From: Verrucomicrobiota bacterium
GTDB taxonomy: Bacteria > Verrucomicrobiota > Verrucomicrobiia > Opitutales > Opitutaceae
Direction of reading: 5' to 3'
Assembly (NCBI GenBank): GCA_016222805.1
Contig: JACRQG010000028.1
Span: forward strand, 1-64,000
Length of the DNA stretch: 64,000 nt
Part shown: piece by piece, positions 42,932 through 52,546 of the stretch
Layout of the letters: each line of letters opens with the position of its first letter
Position numbering within the stretch: the first letter of the stretch is position 1
The notes under the pieces: model-generated
The model's input: only the letters and a program-made list of their open reading frames with translations
The model's database searches: none
What the model was told of the DNA's origin: nothing
Position numbers and translations under genes: made by a program

Positions 42932-43006
42932 GGCGCGGTAGCCAAGTGGTAAGGCCGAGGTCTGCAAAACCTCTATGCGCCGGTTCGATTCCGGCCCGCG
43001 CCTCCA
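42932..43006 (+). tRNA. tRNA-Cys (anticodon GCA)
   Basis: The 75-base sequence folds as a cloverleaf. The acceptor stem GGCGCGG (42932-42938) pairs with CCGCGCC (42996-43002). The D arm is GCCAAGTGGTAAGGC. The anticodon stem-loop GAGGT-CTGCAAA-ACCTC has GCA at 42964-42966. The T arm is CCGGTTCGATTCCGG, followed by discriminator T and an encoded CCA at 43004-43006. The GCA anticodon reads the cysteine codons UGC and UGU. Confidence 0.95.
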
Positions 43007-43185
43007 GAAGCCCACCGGGAATGCGGGAACCGGTCGATCGGCCGGGAAGGCGGCCGGAGTTCGCGTAACGTAAGTACGATTACGCCCGGCCGACAAATCG
43101 GTTGCGCCGCCGGATCGCCTCGGACACTACCAAGGCACGGTCGGAGCCGGCCCGCACCTTTCGCGGCGCCCAGCCGAACCTGCCG

Positions 43186-43800
43186 ATGAGCCCGACGCCT
43201 ACCCAGTCAGCCAACGCCCGGGCGGGATGCCCCCGCTGCTGGCGGCTCGCATGCGTGGGACTGGCACTGTGGGCCGGGAGCGCGGAGACACGGGCAGTGA
43301 CATTGAAGGACTTGGTCGCGCAGCGCGACCTGACGCCCAAGCGATTCGCCGGTTATTTCGAGGATTTTGCCTTCGAGTTCAGCCCGGACGTGCTGCCGGC
43401 GGATGTGTTTCTCGGCCAGCGCCGCGGCGACTGTGACGATTACGCCATCCTGGCCGACTATGTCCTCCGTCGCCACAGGCATGAGACCAAGCTGGTGCAC
43501 GTGCGCATGGTCGGGCGGGTGGCCCACGCGGTATGTTATGTGAGCGGCGCCCGGGCGTACCTCGACTACAACAACCGGCGGTTCTTCCTCAACCTCCAGC
43601 GCTGCGGGCCAACCCTGCGCGAGATCGCGGAGCGCGTGGCGGAATCGCTGAACGCCAACTGGACTTCCGCCTCGGAGTTCACGTACAGTTACGTGGAGGA
43701 CAAGAAGCGATTCGGGGTCACCGTGGTGAAGACCGATCCTCCCTCCCGCGACCCGGATGTGAATCCCCCCGCCAAGTCCAGTCCATCTTCCGCCAAGTAA
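43186..43800 (+). CDS. Transglutaminase-like cysteine protease/peptidase, exported
   Basis: With the ATG at 43186 the protein has 204 residues and a hydrophobic N-terminal segment (LACVGLALWAGSAETRA). It contains a Cys-His-Asp triad in the transglutaminase-like order: Cys83 in GDCDDYAILADYVL, His114 in VGRVAHAVCYV and Asp127 in AYLDYNN. Such BTLCP-type proteins are often encoded beside signalling genes and act in the periplasm, where some cleave or bind adhesins or receptors. It directly precedes a CHASE3-PAS protein (22 bases), suggesting a shared transcript and a possible link between periplasmic processing and signalling. Confidence 0.7.
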   Translation: MSPTPTQSANARAGCPRCWRLACVGLALWAGSAETRAVTLKDLVAQRDLTPKRFAGYFEDFAFEFSPDVLPADVFLGQRRGDCDDYAILADYVLRRHRHETKLVHVRMVGRVAHAVCYVSGARAYLDYNNRRFFLNLQRCGPTLREIAERVAESLNANWTSASEFTYSYVEDKKRFGVTVVKTDPPSRDPDVNPPAKSSPSSAK

Positions 43801-43822
43801 CCGTCGCCCCAACCGACTGCAC

Positions 43823-44971
43823 GTGAAAGACAAACTCGCCCTCCGTCTGGCCGCTCTCTTTCTGATCATTGCCGCGATCCTGGTGGCGGTGGCGACGGTG
43901 GCCGTGAGGAACATCAGCCGGGCGACGGCCAGCAGCGACTGGGTGAACCAGACGCAGGCGCTCATCCTCGAGCTGGGCAGCCTGCGCGCCGGTTTCCACG
44001 CCTCCGACGCGGCCCTGCGGGCCCTCGCCATGGGGGGCGGCGAACAGGAGGCGGCGGCGTGCCGCCTCGCCCTGGCCCAGCTGGCGGACAGCTTCGAGGT
44101 CGTGAAGGCACTGACGCGCAGCGATCCCGCGCAGAGTGCCATCGTGAAACGGCTTGGGGTGCTGGCGGCGGGCCGCGAGACGCTGACGACGGAGTCCCTG
44201 GCGGCCCGGCAGACCGGGAAGCTTGACCAGGTGCGGAACCTCCTGGCAGCCGATGTCGCCGCGGGGACCGCGGGTGAAATCAGCCGGACGGTGGAGAAGT
44301 TGAAGCAGGAGCAGATGGCGTTGCTCGCCGCCCGCGACTCCGAAGCCTTCCGACAGGCCCAGACGACGCGCTGGACCGTCTGGGGCGGGGTGATTCTGAA
44401 CTTCGTGCTGCTGGCGTTCACCGCCTGGCTGGTGGTGGACGATCTCGCGTCGCGCCGACGAGCGGCGGCGGTGCTGCAAGCCGCCAACGAGCAACTGGAG
44501 ACCCGGGTCCGGGAGCGCACGGCCGAACTGGTCGCGGCCAACGAAAAGCTGCAGACGGAGAACCTCGAACGCCGGTGGAGCGCCCAGGCGCTCGAGCACC
44601 AGTTGCGCTACAACGAGGCGATTGTGAATTCGTTGAGCGACCCGGTCTTTGTGCTGACGAAGGCCCAGAACATCTCCCGGGTAAACCCGGCGGTGGCGCA
44701 TGTCACGGGGTGGGAGCCCCCGCAGGTCATCAACCGCCCGCTGCTGGGCTTTGTGCGCCTGCTGGAGTCGCCGCGACACTTCTCGCCGGGCATCATCGAT
44801 CCGGTTGCGCAGGCCCTGAAGGAAGGGCGGGACCTGCGCGACCTGCCCGCCGTGGTCCATGACCGGATGGACCGGGAAATCCCGGTGCGCTTCACCCTGT
44901 TCCCCCTCCGCGACCGCGACAAGGTGGTGGGCGGCGTCGTCATCCTCCGCCTCGAAAACCCTCCCGCGTGA
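43823..44971 (+). CDS. CHASE3-PAS membrane sensor without a kinase domain
   Basis: The 382-residue protein (GTG start) has a first membrane helix at ~9-28 (LAALFLIIAAILVAVATVAV), a CHASE3-like all-helical extracytoplasmic domain (~30-185) and a second membrane helix at ~190-212 (WGGVILNFVLLAFTAWLVV). A coiled coil (QAANEQLETRVRERTAELVA) leads into a PAS domain (NSLSDPVFVLTKAQNISRVN). The protein ends after the PAS at RLENPPA. There is no histidine kinase, GGDEF or methyl-accepting domain. It may pass its signal to a partner protein through the coiled coil, for example the large kinase downstream. Confidence 0.8.
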   Translation: MKDKLALRLAALFLIIAAILVAVATVAVRNISRATASSDWVNQTQALILELGSLRAGFHASDAALRALAMGGGEQEAAACRLALAQLADSFEVVKALTRSDPAQSAIVKRLGVLAAGRETLTTESLAARQTGKLDQVRNLLAADVAAGTAGEISRTVEKLKQEQMALLAARDSEAFRQAQTTRWTVWGGVILNFVLLAFTAWLVVDDLASRRRAAAVLQAANEQLETRVRERTAELVAANEKLQTENLERRWSAQALEHQLRYNEAIVNSLSDPVFVLTKAQNISRVNPAVAHVTGWEPPQVINRPLLGFVRLLESPRHFSPGIIDPVAQALKEGRDLRDLPAVVHDRMDREIPVRFTLFPLRDRDKVVGGVVILRLENPPA

Positions 44972-44990
44972 ACCTCCCGGCCGAATTCCC

Positions 44991-45356
44991 ATGAAGTCAC
45001 ACATTCTCATCGTCGATGACGAGGCGCCCATCCGCGAGATCCTCGCCCAGATGCTGGGCCAGCACGGATTCCGCGTGACCGAGGCGGCCACGGCGGCGGA
45101 GGCGCACCAGCTCGTGCAGCGGGAAACCCCGGACTTGATCATCTCCGATCTGCAGCTCGAGGAGTCGGACGGCCTGGCGATGGTCGCCCGGATCAAGGGG
45201 GACCGGCCCCAGTTGCCCGTGATCCTCCTTACCGGCGTGCTCTTCGACGACGAGGTGGTGCGCGAGACGCTGAGCAAGGTCGTGACGGCGTATCTGCCCA
45301 AGACGACCCCGCTCGCGCGCATCCTCGAGGAAGTGCGGCGCGTGCTGGAGAGCTAG
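44991..45356 (+). CDS. Stand-alone response regulator receiver
   Basis: The 121-residue protein is one receiver domain. The acidic pocket is in LIVDDEAPIRE, phosphoacceptor Asp53 in LIISDLQLEESDG, the switch Thr in VILLTGVLF and conserved Lys in AYLPKTTP. There is no output domain, so it is a CheY/Spo0F-type shuttle. It begins 19 bases after the CHASE3-PAS gene and lies 366 bases before the large kinase gene, so it could pass phosphoryl groups among the kinases here. The CheX-like protein at 3418 would be a candidate phosphatase only by class, not by position. Confidence 0.85.
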   Translation: MKSHILIVDDEAPIREILAQMLGQHGFRVTEAATAAEAHQLVQRETPDLIISDLQLEESDGLAMVARIKGDRPQLPVILLTGVLFDDEVVRETLSKVVTAYLPKTTPLARILEEVRRVLES

Positions 45357-45722
45357 CATTCCACCGGAAGCCAATCAGGGCGGGATACTACCCATGGTGT
45401 CCGGGATTTGAATCCGTTACCATATCGGGAGAAAGGGTCTCGGTAACGACTGGGACAGAGCGGGGGGCCGGTCTGGGGGCAAACACGCCACCGGTGGAGG
45501 CTCTCGGCGCGTCTGCGCGCCGGCTCGACTCCGCCGGGAGAAACCGGCATCATTCGAAACAGGGAAGGGGCACTTGGCACCGAGGAAGTTCAGGCAGCAT
45601 GAGGTTTTCCAAAACGAGTTCCAAACGCGGGGCCCAACCGCCGCCGGGGGATAGGGTAGCCCGGTCCGGGCACCCGTGGAGTCGAGCCCGGTTGAACCCA
45701 AGTCGCCCGATCTCATTTCACC
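45357..45722. other. Leader region of the large kinase gene
   Basis: These 366 bases contain only short out-of-frame translations with no domain. I find no tRNA or recognisable riboswitch. A promoter for the giant kinase is expected here, but I cannot place it. Confidence 0.35.
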
Positions 45723-48700
45723 ATGGTGCGTGAAGGCAACAAGCGCCGCGGACGGGCACAACCTGGTCGTGGCGAGACTTTCGTGGGGCTTGCGGCGTCA
45801 GGCGCGGCGACTGCGTTGGCGGTGGGCTATCTCCTCCTGCAATGGTTGGCCTTTCCGGCGGTGACCCATGACTCCTATCTCGGGCGGATGGCGCCGCTGG
45901 CGGCTCTGGCATTGGCCGCGCTCGGTCTGGCGGATTTGCTTGGCCGGCTGGGGGCGGAACGTCGCGGGGCGCGGGGGGCGGCCTGGGCCATGTGGACTTT
46001 CGCGGTCGCCGTGGCGGTGGTGGTCGGGGCGCGCAACCACTTTGCCCCACAGTCAGCCTGGGATCCGGACGCCTGGCTGACCAGCCGTGGGGCGCGGGAA
46101 CAAGGCCTGCCGGTGCTGCCGCTTTCGCCGGTGACCGCCCTGCTGCTGCTGGCTTCGGCTGCGGTGTTGGAGCACGGTTGGCGGGCGTCCGCCTCGGGTC
46201 GGCGCGGACGCGCCTGGGCGGTGGCGTTCGCGATGGCCACCCTGGGGTTCGCCGGTTTCAGCGCCGTCAGCCGGTTCGCAGATGTCCCGCTGATTGCGCT
46301 GGGGGGACTCTCGGTCGCCTTTTGGCCGGCGCTGGGGCTGGCGTCTCTGAATCTGTCCCTGGTAATTCAGGCGGGAGGCTGGACCCGGTTGCGGGAGTCG
46401 TTGTTTGGGCGCGACGGTCCGGAGACTCCGGAAGAGGAACGTCGCGGGCGACTCGTCCTGGCGGCCGTGGTGGGCATCTGGGTCCTGTTGCTGGCGGCCA
46501 GTTATCTCCTGCTGCGGAGCCTGAATCATCGGGCCCTCGAGTCGGTCGACGCTTCGCTGACCAATGTCGCTGAACTCAAGCTGGAGCAAATCGCGAGCTG
46601 GCGCCGAGAGCGCGCGGCGGATGCAGCCACGCTGGCGCGGTCCCCCTGGGGCCGCATGGCGCTGGAGGAAAGCGCCACGGGCGCAGGTCTGCGGGGCGCC
46701 GTCCGGCAGTTCTTTGACGAGATGCGGGAGAATTACGGCTACAGTGCCATCTTCCTTCTGGTCCTGGACCGCCCGCCGGTCGTGAGCTCCTCCGAAGCAT
46801 CGGCGGCGCACCTGCGCCAGACGGAGTGGCGGGAAAAACTGTCCGCCGCGGGCGGGGGAGTGGCCGAGGACCTCTATCTCGGTGCCGATGGGCGGGTCTG
46901 GCTGGACTTCATGGCGGCGCTACCGCCGGAGCCGGGTCGACCCGGATTGGGCGTGGTGGTGCTGCGGCAGGAGGCGCGGCGTGGGCTTTTCCCCTTCATC
47001 TCCCGGTGGCCGGCGCCCACCCGATCGGGCGAAGTCTACCTCACACGGCGGGAGGGCGACGGGTTCCGGTACATCAGCGATGTGAGTCACCATGAACGAG
47101 CCGCGTTTCGATTGGTGGTCGCCCCGGGAGATCCGCGCCTGCGAGCGCGGCGGACGCTGCGGGTGGAAGGCAGCGCTCCGCTGTTGGAGATTCGCGACTA
47201 CCGGAATGTTTCGACGCTGGTCACGGCGCGGGAAGTTCCGGGCACCGACTGGATCTTAAACGTCAAGCTCGACAAGGTCGAGGCCCTGGCGGAGGTGCGG
47301 GCCGATGCCTGGAGTATCGCCGGGAGCCTGGTGGTGGTGCTGGGCGCCGTGGCTTGGTTCATGCGCCGGTCTTGGCGGCAGCGTGAGCGGTCGTTCGAAC
47401 AACAGCGGCGCGTGGTGGAGGCGAAAGAGCGGGCGACGATGGAACGGCTCGGGGCCGTGCTGCGACACGCCAACGACAGCCTCCTGATTTTTGACGAGGA
47501 ACAGCGGATCGTAGAAGCGAACGACCGGACCGTGACCGCCTATGGCTATTCCCCGGCGGAGCTGTTGCAGCTGCGGGTGACGGACCTGCGTGCCGCCGAC
47601 GCGGCCGGTACGATCCCCGGCGAATTCGCCAAAGCGCTGACGCCCGGCGGAATCGTCCTTGAAACAAGGCACCGTCGCAAGGACGGGAGCGAGTTCCCTG
47701 TGGAGGTCAGCGCGCGTCCGGTAGTCGTGGACGGGCGCCGGTTCGTACTGTCGATTGTGCGGGACATCTCCGAGCGGCGCGCCCACGAGTTGGAGATCGA
47801 GCGGCTGAACCGGCTGTACCAGGTGATCAGCCAGATCAACCAGGCGCTCGTCCGGGCGAAGAGCGAAGCGGAGCTTTTCGCCGCCGTTTGCCGCGTGCTG
47901 GTAGAACAGGGGGGCTTTCAGATCGCGTGGGTGGGTTGGTTCAATCCACAGACGCGCCGACTGGACGCCGTGGCCGTCGCCGGGGACGAGCAGGGATATG
48001 TGGCCGGCCTTGAGATCTCGGCGGATCCGGATCGACCGGAGGGCCTGGGGCCGACTGGCAAGGCCTTCCGATCGGGCCAAACCCAGCTCTGCAGCGACTT
48101 CTTCGCCGATCCGTCCACGGAGCCGTGGCGCGATCAGGCTCGCAAGAGCGGTTTCCAGGCGTCGGCGGCCCTGCCTTTGTTCGAGGCAGGCAAGCCGCGC
48201 GGGGTCCTGACGGTGTACGCGGCCGAGCGGAACTACTTCCAGGGCCAGCAACTCACTCTTCTGGAGGAGGCGGCTGGCGACATTTCCTTTGCCCTGGATG
48301 CCTTTACTCAGGAAACCCGGCGCCGGGAAGCGGAAGCGGCGCTGCAGGCAAGCGAACACCGGCTGCAGTTCCTCCTCACGGCGACGCCGGCCGTGATCTT
48401 CACGCTGCGGGCCGCGGACTTTGGGATCTCCTACTTGAGCGACAACGTCTACGACCTGACTGGATTCAGGCCGCAGGATTTTGCCCAGGACCCGGGATTC
48501 TGGCGGATGCGGCTGCACTCCGAGGACGCGACTCAGCTGACGGCCGTGGAAGCGCTCTTGAGGGCTGGCCAGCCCACCGTGCACGAGTTTCGGTTTCGGC
48601 GGGCGGACGGCAGCTACCGCTGGATGCGTGATGAAATTCGCCCGGTGGTGGGCACCGACGGAAAGATCACGGAGATGGTCGGGTTCTGGATCGACGTCAA

Positions 48701-51700
48701 CGAACGGAAAGAGGCGGAAGGGGAGTTGCGCAAGCTGTCGCTCGCGCTGGAGCAGAGTCCAGTCTCGGTGGTGATCACCGATCTCGGTGGTGCAATCGAG
48801 TATGTGAACGCGCGCTTCACGGAGGTGACCGGGTTCACCCCGGCAGAGGTGAAGGGGCTGAATCCCCGTGTCCTGAAATCGGGGCTCACTCCGCCGGCGG
48901 TGTTCGCGGACCTCTGGCAGACCATCTCGTCGGGGCGTGTCTGGCGCGGTGAAATCATCAATTGCCGGAAGGACGGCGGCCTGTTCACCGAGTTGGCGGT
49001 GATCACGCCGGTGACCAACGCCGCGGGTATTCCGACCCACTACGTGGCCCTGAAGGAGGATATCTCGGCGCGGAAACAGATGGAAGACACGCTGCGGGAG
49101 AGCGAACGGCGCTACCGGCTGATCGCCGACAATTCGTCCGACATCTTTTGGCTCTACAATCTGGTGCAGCGACGATTCGAGTACATCAGTCCCTCCGTGT
49201 TCCGATTGCGGGGCCTTCGCCCGGAGGAGGCGCTGCAGGGGAGGCTGTTGGATTCCCTCACGCCCGGGTCGGCGGCGGAAGTGGCGCGACTGCTGCCGGC
49301 GCGGCTGGCGGCGTTCTCGGCGGGAGATCCGCAGGCGCAGAACGCGACCTATGAACTGGAGTTCCGCCGGCGGGATGGGAGTTCGTTTCCCGCGGAAGTC
49401 ACGACGACCCTTGTTGCGGATGCCGCCGGCCGGCCGGTGCAGTTGATCGGAGTGACGCACGACATCTCGGAGCGGAAGGCGGCCGAACGCGAGTTGAGGG
49501 AAAGCGAACAGCGCCTGCGGACCTTGATCGAGAAGGTGCCGGTCCCGATTGCCTACATGGAGCCCTCGGGTCGCATCAGCCTGCGCAACGCGCGCTTCAT
49601 CGAGACCTTTGGCTACTCCGAGGAGGAGGTTCCGGATGTGGCGGCGTGGTGGGCGCGCGCCTATCCGGATCCGGCGTACCAGGCCAGGGTTCGCGCCGAT
49701 TGGGAGCAGATGGCGCAGGAGGCGGCGGCAGGACAGCGGAGCGTAGTACCGTCGGAGTATCAAGTCACATGCCGCGATGGCACGGTTCGAACGGTGGAGA
49801 TATCCGGAATCGCCCTGGGCAGGGCACTGCTTGTTACGCAGGTGGATCTGACGGCCCGCAAGCAGGCGGAGGCGGAGCTGCGCAAGCTCTCCCGCTCGAT
49901 CGAGCAGGCGCCGCTCTCGGTCATGATCACCGACCTTAACGGGGCGATCGAGTACGTGAATCCAAAGTTCTGTGAAGTCACGGGCTATACTTTTGCCGAG
50001 GTGCGCGGCCAAAATCCCCGGGTGCTGAAGACCGAGCAGACGCCGGCCGAGATTCACCGGGCAATGTGGCAGACGCTCGTGAGCGGCCAAGTGTGGCACG
50101 GCGAGCTTCATAATCGAAAGAAGAACGGGGAGACCTATGTGGAGAGGGCAGTGGTGGCCCCGATTGTCGATGAACACGGCAAGCCGACGCATTTCGTTGC
50201 CCTCAAGGAGGACATCACCGGGCAGAAGCGTACCGAGGATGCGTTGCGGGAGACGCAAGAGCGGTATCGATTGATTGCCGAGAATACCAGCGACGTCATC
50301 TGGCTCTATGATCTGGCCCGCCAGGAGTTTTCCTACCTGAGTCCGGCGACTGAGCGCCTGCTCGGAGTGAAGGCACAGGATCTGGTGGGAAAGCCGATCT
50401 CCCAGGTCCTGTCTCCCGCCGCCCTGGCGCAGGTGCTGCCGGTCCTTCGTGCCCGCATCGCGGCTTTCAACGCCGGCGACCACTCGCTGCAAAACTGGAA
50501 CACGGTCCTCGAGCACCTCCATGCCGAGGGGAGAATCGTCCTGGGCGAGGTGGTCACCACGCTGATCGCGGATGAGCGGGGCCGGGCGGAGAAACTGTTG
50601 GGGATTTCGCGGGATGTGACCGAACGGCAGCACGCCGCTGCGGAACTGCAGCGCAGCCGCGACCGCCTCGCCGAGGCGGAGCGCATGGCCCACCTGGGCA
50701 ACTGGGAACTGGATCTGGCGGCAAACTGCCTGAGCTGGTCCGATGAGATCTACCGCATTTTCGAAATCGACCGCAGCGAATTCGGGGCCTCCTATGAGGC
50801 TTTCCTGGCGCTAATCCATCCGGAGGACCGGCAGCTGGTGCATGAGGCATACCAACGTTCGCTCCAGGCGCACACGCCCTTCGTCGTCGGCCACCGCCTG
50901 AGGTTTCCGGACGGTCGAATCAAGTACGTGCACGAGAGCGGACATACCGTTTACTCGGAGGACGGACGGCCGGTGCGGAGCGTGGGAACGATGCAGGATG
51001 TTTCAGTGCGCAAGGAAGTGGAATTGAGGCTGCACGAATTGGTGAAGGACTTGCGGGTCCTCCACGGGGTCGGGCAGACCGTGCAGCGAAGGGACCTCAG
51101 CGAAGAGGCGTTGCTGGCGGAGGTCGTGCGGCACCTGCCCCAGGCCCTCCGTGCCCCGGAACGGGCGCAAGCCGGCATCGAATGCCGGGGACGGGTGTAT
51201 CAGGCGGGCGCCGTTGGAGAGACGAGCGAACGCATCGTGGCGCCCCTGTGGATCAACGATCAGGAGGTGGGCCTGATCTACCTGGGGGTAGTGGGAACAA
51301 ATGGCGAGGAAGGGGAGCGCTTTGCCGAGTCGGACGTCGAAGTGGTGGAGAGCGTGGCCCGGACGCTGGGTCTGGGCTTGGGCGCGCGCGAGTCGTTTGC
51401 CGCCGTGCAGCGGTTCAACGAGGAACTGGAGGCCGAGGTGACGCGCCGGACCGCGGAACTGGAGACCCGCACCCGCGAGATGCAGGCGCTGCTGGAGTCC
51501 GTTCCCGATATGGTGGTGCAGATGCGGCTCGATGGGACGCTGTTGCACTGGCAGCAGGCAAAGGAACGCACGGCCTTGAGCAAGCGGGGGACCGCGGCTG
51601 GCGTCGGGGAGGGGATGGGAGCGGCGGGTGAGCTGCGAGTCGCGCTGCTGCGGCTCGGACACCGGGCCGTCGAGGCGGGGGCGACGGTGTCCGAAGAGAG

Positions 51701-52532
51701 CGTGCTCGCGTCTTCCGCGGAGCCCCTCACCGTCGAGCTGCGGGCGGCGCCGGTCGGCCGGGAGGAGTTTGTGGTTTTCGTCCGCGACATCACGGAGCGC
51801 AAGCGCCTGGAGGCGGAGGTGGCCGCTACCTTGGAGAAGGAGAGGCAGGTATCGGAGATGAAGACCCGGTTCATTTCGGTGACGTCGCACGAGTTTCGCA
51901 CCCCGATGGCGGCGGCGGTCGGGACGATTGAGCTGCTCCATCACCACCTCGATCGGTTGAGCGTCGAGAAGCGGGCGGAGATGTTCGCCCGGATCTCGAA
52001 TTCGCTCCACCGGATGTCGGAAATGCTGGATGACATCCTGCTGCTGAACCGGGTCGACGCCGGCCGGGTGAAGGTGAGGCCCGAATCGCTGCACTTGTCT
52101 TCGCTGGTGCAGAGCATCGTCGACGAGGTGCGAATGGCGGATCGAGATGCACACCGTTTCGCCGTCGAGGGGGCCGGAGAGGCGGGCCGGTTCAACTCGG
52201 ATCCTGCGATTCTCCACCACATCCTGTCCAATCTGCTCAGCAATGCCGCGCGGTACTCGCCGGCGGGCACGGTCGTGACCATCCGATTGGCCGTGACGCG
52301 GGAGGGGCTGCGGCTCGCCGTCGAGGATCAGGGGATCGGGGTGCCCGAAAAGGACCGGGCCCGGCTGTTCGAGGCATTCGAACGCGGATCCAACGTAGGC
52401 GCGGTGAAAGGCACCGGCCTCGGGTTGAATATCGTCAAGCGCATGACCGAGCTGCTGGGTGGGCGGGTTTGGTACGAGCCGGCGGAGGGTCGCGGCAGCC
52501 GGTTTGTTCTGGAAGTCCCGCCCCGGTCCTGA
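45723..52532 (+). CDS. Very large membrane-anchored multi-PAS/GAF sensor histidine kinase (2269 residues)
   Basis: The N-terminus carries about seven predicted membrane helices (residues ~20-262), an extracytoplasmic sensing region (~265-525) and another helix (~531-546). The cytoplasm holds an unusually long input array: PAS (~575-690), GAF (~696-860), seven further PAS domains in sequence (~873-1000, 1001-1120, 1126-1256, 1260-1383, 1385-1503, 1510-1638, 1649-1763), a degenerate GAF (~1773-1897), a coiled coil and a last PAS (~1920-2026). The kinase part has phosphoacceptor His2056 in VTSHEFRTPMAAA and ATPase boxes LSNLLSNAARYS, VEDQGIGVP and GTGLGLNIVK. There is no receiver, so phosphotransfer must go to another protein. 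The stop is 15 bases before the next receiver-kinase gene. Confidence 0.9.
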   Translation: MVREGNKRRGRAQPGRGETFVGLAASGAATALAVGYLLLQWLAFPAVTHDSYLGRMAPLAALALAALGLADLLGRLGAERRGARGAAWAMWTFAVAVAVVVGARNHFAPQSAWDPDAWLTSRGAREQGLPVLPLSPVTALLLLASAAVLEHGWRASASGRRGRAWAVAFAMATLGFAGFSAVSRFADVPLIALGGLSVAFWPALGLASLNLSLVIQAGGWTRLRESLFGRDGPETPEEERRGRLVLAAVVGIWVLLLAASYLLLRSLNHRALESVDASLTNVAELKLEQIASWRRERAADAATLARSPWGRMALEESATGAGLRGAVRQFFDEMRENYGYSAIFLLVLDRPPVVSSSEASAAHLRQTEWREKLSAAGGGVAEDLYLGADGRVWLDFMAALPPEPGRPGLGVVVLRQEARRGLFPFISRWPAPTRSGEVYLTRREGDGFRYISDVSHHERAAFRLVVAPGDPRLRARRTLRVEGSAPLLEIRDYRNVSTLVTAREVPGTDWILNVKLDKVEALAEVRADAWSIAGSLVVVLGAVAWFMRRSWRQRERSFEQQRRVVEAKERATMERLGAVLRHANDSLLIFDEEQRIVEANDRTVTAYGYSPAELLQLRVTDLRAADAAGTIPGEFAKALTPGGIVLETRHRRKDGSEFPVEVSARPVVVDGRRFVLSIVRDISERRAHELEIERLNRLYQVISQINQALVRAKSEAELFAAVCRVLVEQGGFQIAWVGWFNPQTRRLDAVAVAGDEQGYVAGLEISADPDRPEGLGPTGKAFRSGQTQLCSDFFADPSTEPWRDQARKSGFQASAALPLFEAGKPRGVLTVYAAERNYFQGQQLTLLEEAAGDISFALDAFTQETRRREAEAALQASEHRLQFLLTATPAVIFTLRAADFGISYLSDNVYDLTGFRPQDFAQDPGFWRMRLHSEDATQLTAVEALLRAGQPTVHEFRFRRADGSYRWMRDEIRPVVGTDGKITEMVGFWIDVNERKEAEGELRKLSLALEQSPVSVVITDLGGAIEYVNARFTEVTGFTPAEVKGLNPRVLKSGLTPPAVFADLWQTISSGRVWRGEIINCRKDGGLFTELAVITPVTNAAGIPTHYVALKEDISARKQMEDTLRESERRYRLIADNSSDIFWLYNLVQRRFEYISPSVFRLRGLRPEEALQGRLLDSLTPGSAAEVARLLPARLAAFSAGDPQAQNATYELEFRRRDGSSFPAEVTTTLVADAAGRPVQLIGVTHDISERKAAERELRESEQRLRTLIEKVPVPIAYMEPSGRISLRNARFIETFGYSEEEVPDVAAWWARAYPDPAYQARVRADWEQMAQEAAAGQRSVVPSEYQVTCRDGTVRTVEISGIALGRALLVTQVDLTARKQAEAELRKLSRSIEQAPLSVMITDLNGAIEYVNPKFCEVTGYTFAEVRGQNPRVLKTEQTPAEIHRAMWQTLVSGQVWHGELHNRKKNGETYVERAVVAPIVDEHGKPTHFVALKEDITGQKRTEDALRETQERYRLIAENTSDVIWLYDLARQEFSYLSPATERLLGVKAQDLVGKPISQVLSPAALAQVLPVLRARIAAFNAGDHSLQNWNTVLEHLHAEGRIVLGEVVTTLIADERGRAEKLLGISRDVTERQHAAAELQRSRDRLAEAERMAHLGNWELDLAANCLSWSDEIYRIFEIDRSEFGASYEAFLALIHPEDRQLVHEAYQRSLQAHTPFVVGHRLRFPDGRIKYVHESGHTVYSEDGRPVRSVGTMQDVSVRKEVELRLHELVKDLRVLHGVGQTVQRRDLSEEALLAEVVRHLPQALRAPERAQAGIECRGRVYQAGAVGETSERIVAPLWINDQEVGLIYLGVVGTNGEEGERFAESDVEVVESVARTLGLGLGARESFAAVQRFNEELEAEVTRRTAELETRTREMQALLESVPDMVVQMRLDGTLLHWQQAKERTALSKRGTAAGVGEGMGAAGELRVALLRLGHRAVEAGATVSEESVLASSAEPLTVELRAAPVGREEFVVFVRDITERKRLEAEVAATLEKERQVSEMKTRFISVTSHEFRTPMAAAVGTIELLHHHLDRLSVEKRAEMFARISNSLHRMSEMLDDILLLNRVDAGRVKVRPESLHLSSLVQSIVDEVRMADRDAHRFAVEGAGEAGRFNSDPAILHHILSNLLSNAARYSPAGTVVTIRLAVTREGLRLAVEDQGIGVPEKDRARLFEAFERGSNVGAVKGTGLGLNIVKRMTELLGGRVWYEPAEGRGSRFVLEVPPRS

Positions 52533-52546
52533 ACAACTGGAGCCGC

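Noticed and set aside
42629-43096. Minus-strand frame containing WRRGPESNRRIEVLQTSALP across tRNA-Cys
   Set aside because: The frame reads the antisense of a tRNA gene, a well-known source of spurious protein predictions.
45400-45425. A GATTTGAATCC stretch that looks like a tRNA T-arm
   Set aside because: The flanking bases do not form the T stem, and no acceptor or anticodon stem can be drawn around it.
47256-50693. 1145-codon minus-strand frame opposite the giant kinase
   Set aside because: Long antisense frames are expected in GC-rich genes. The translation has low-complexity Arg/His/Leu composition and no domain, while the plus-strand product is a clear kinase.
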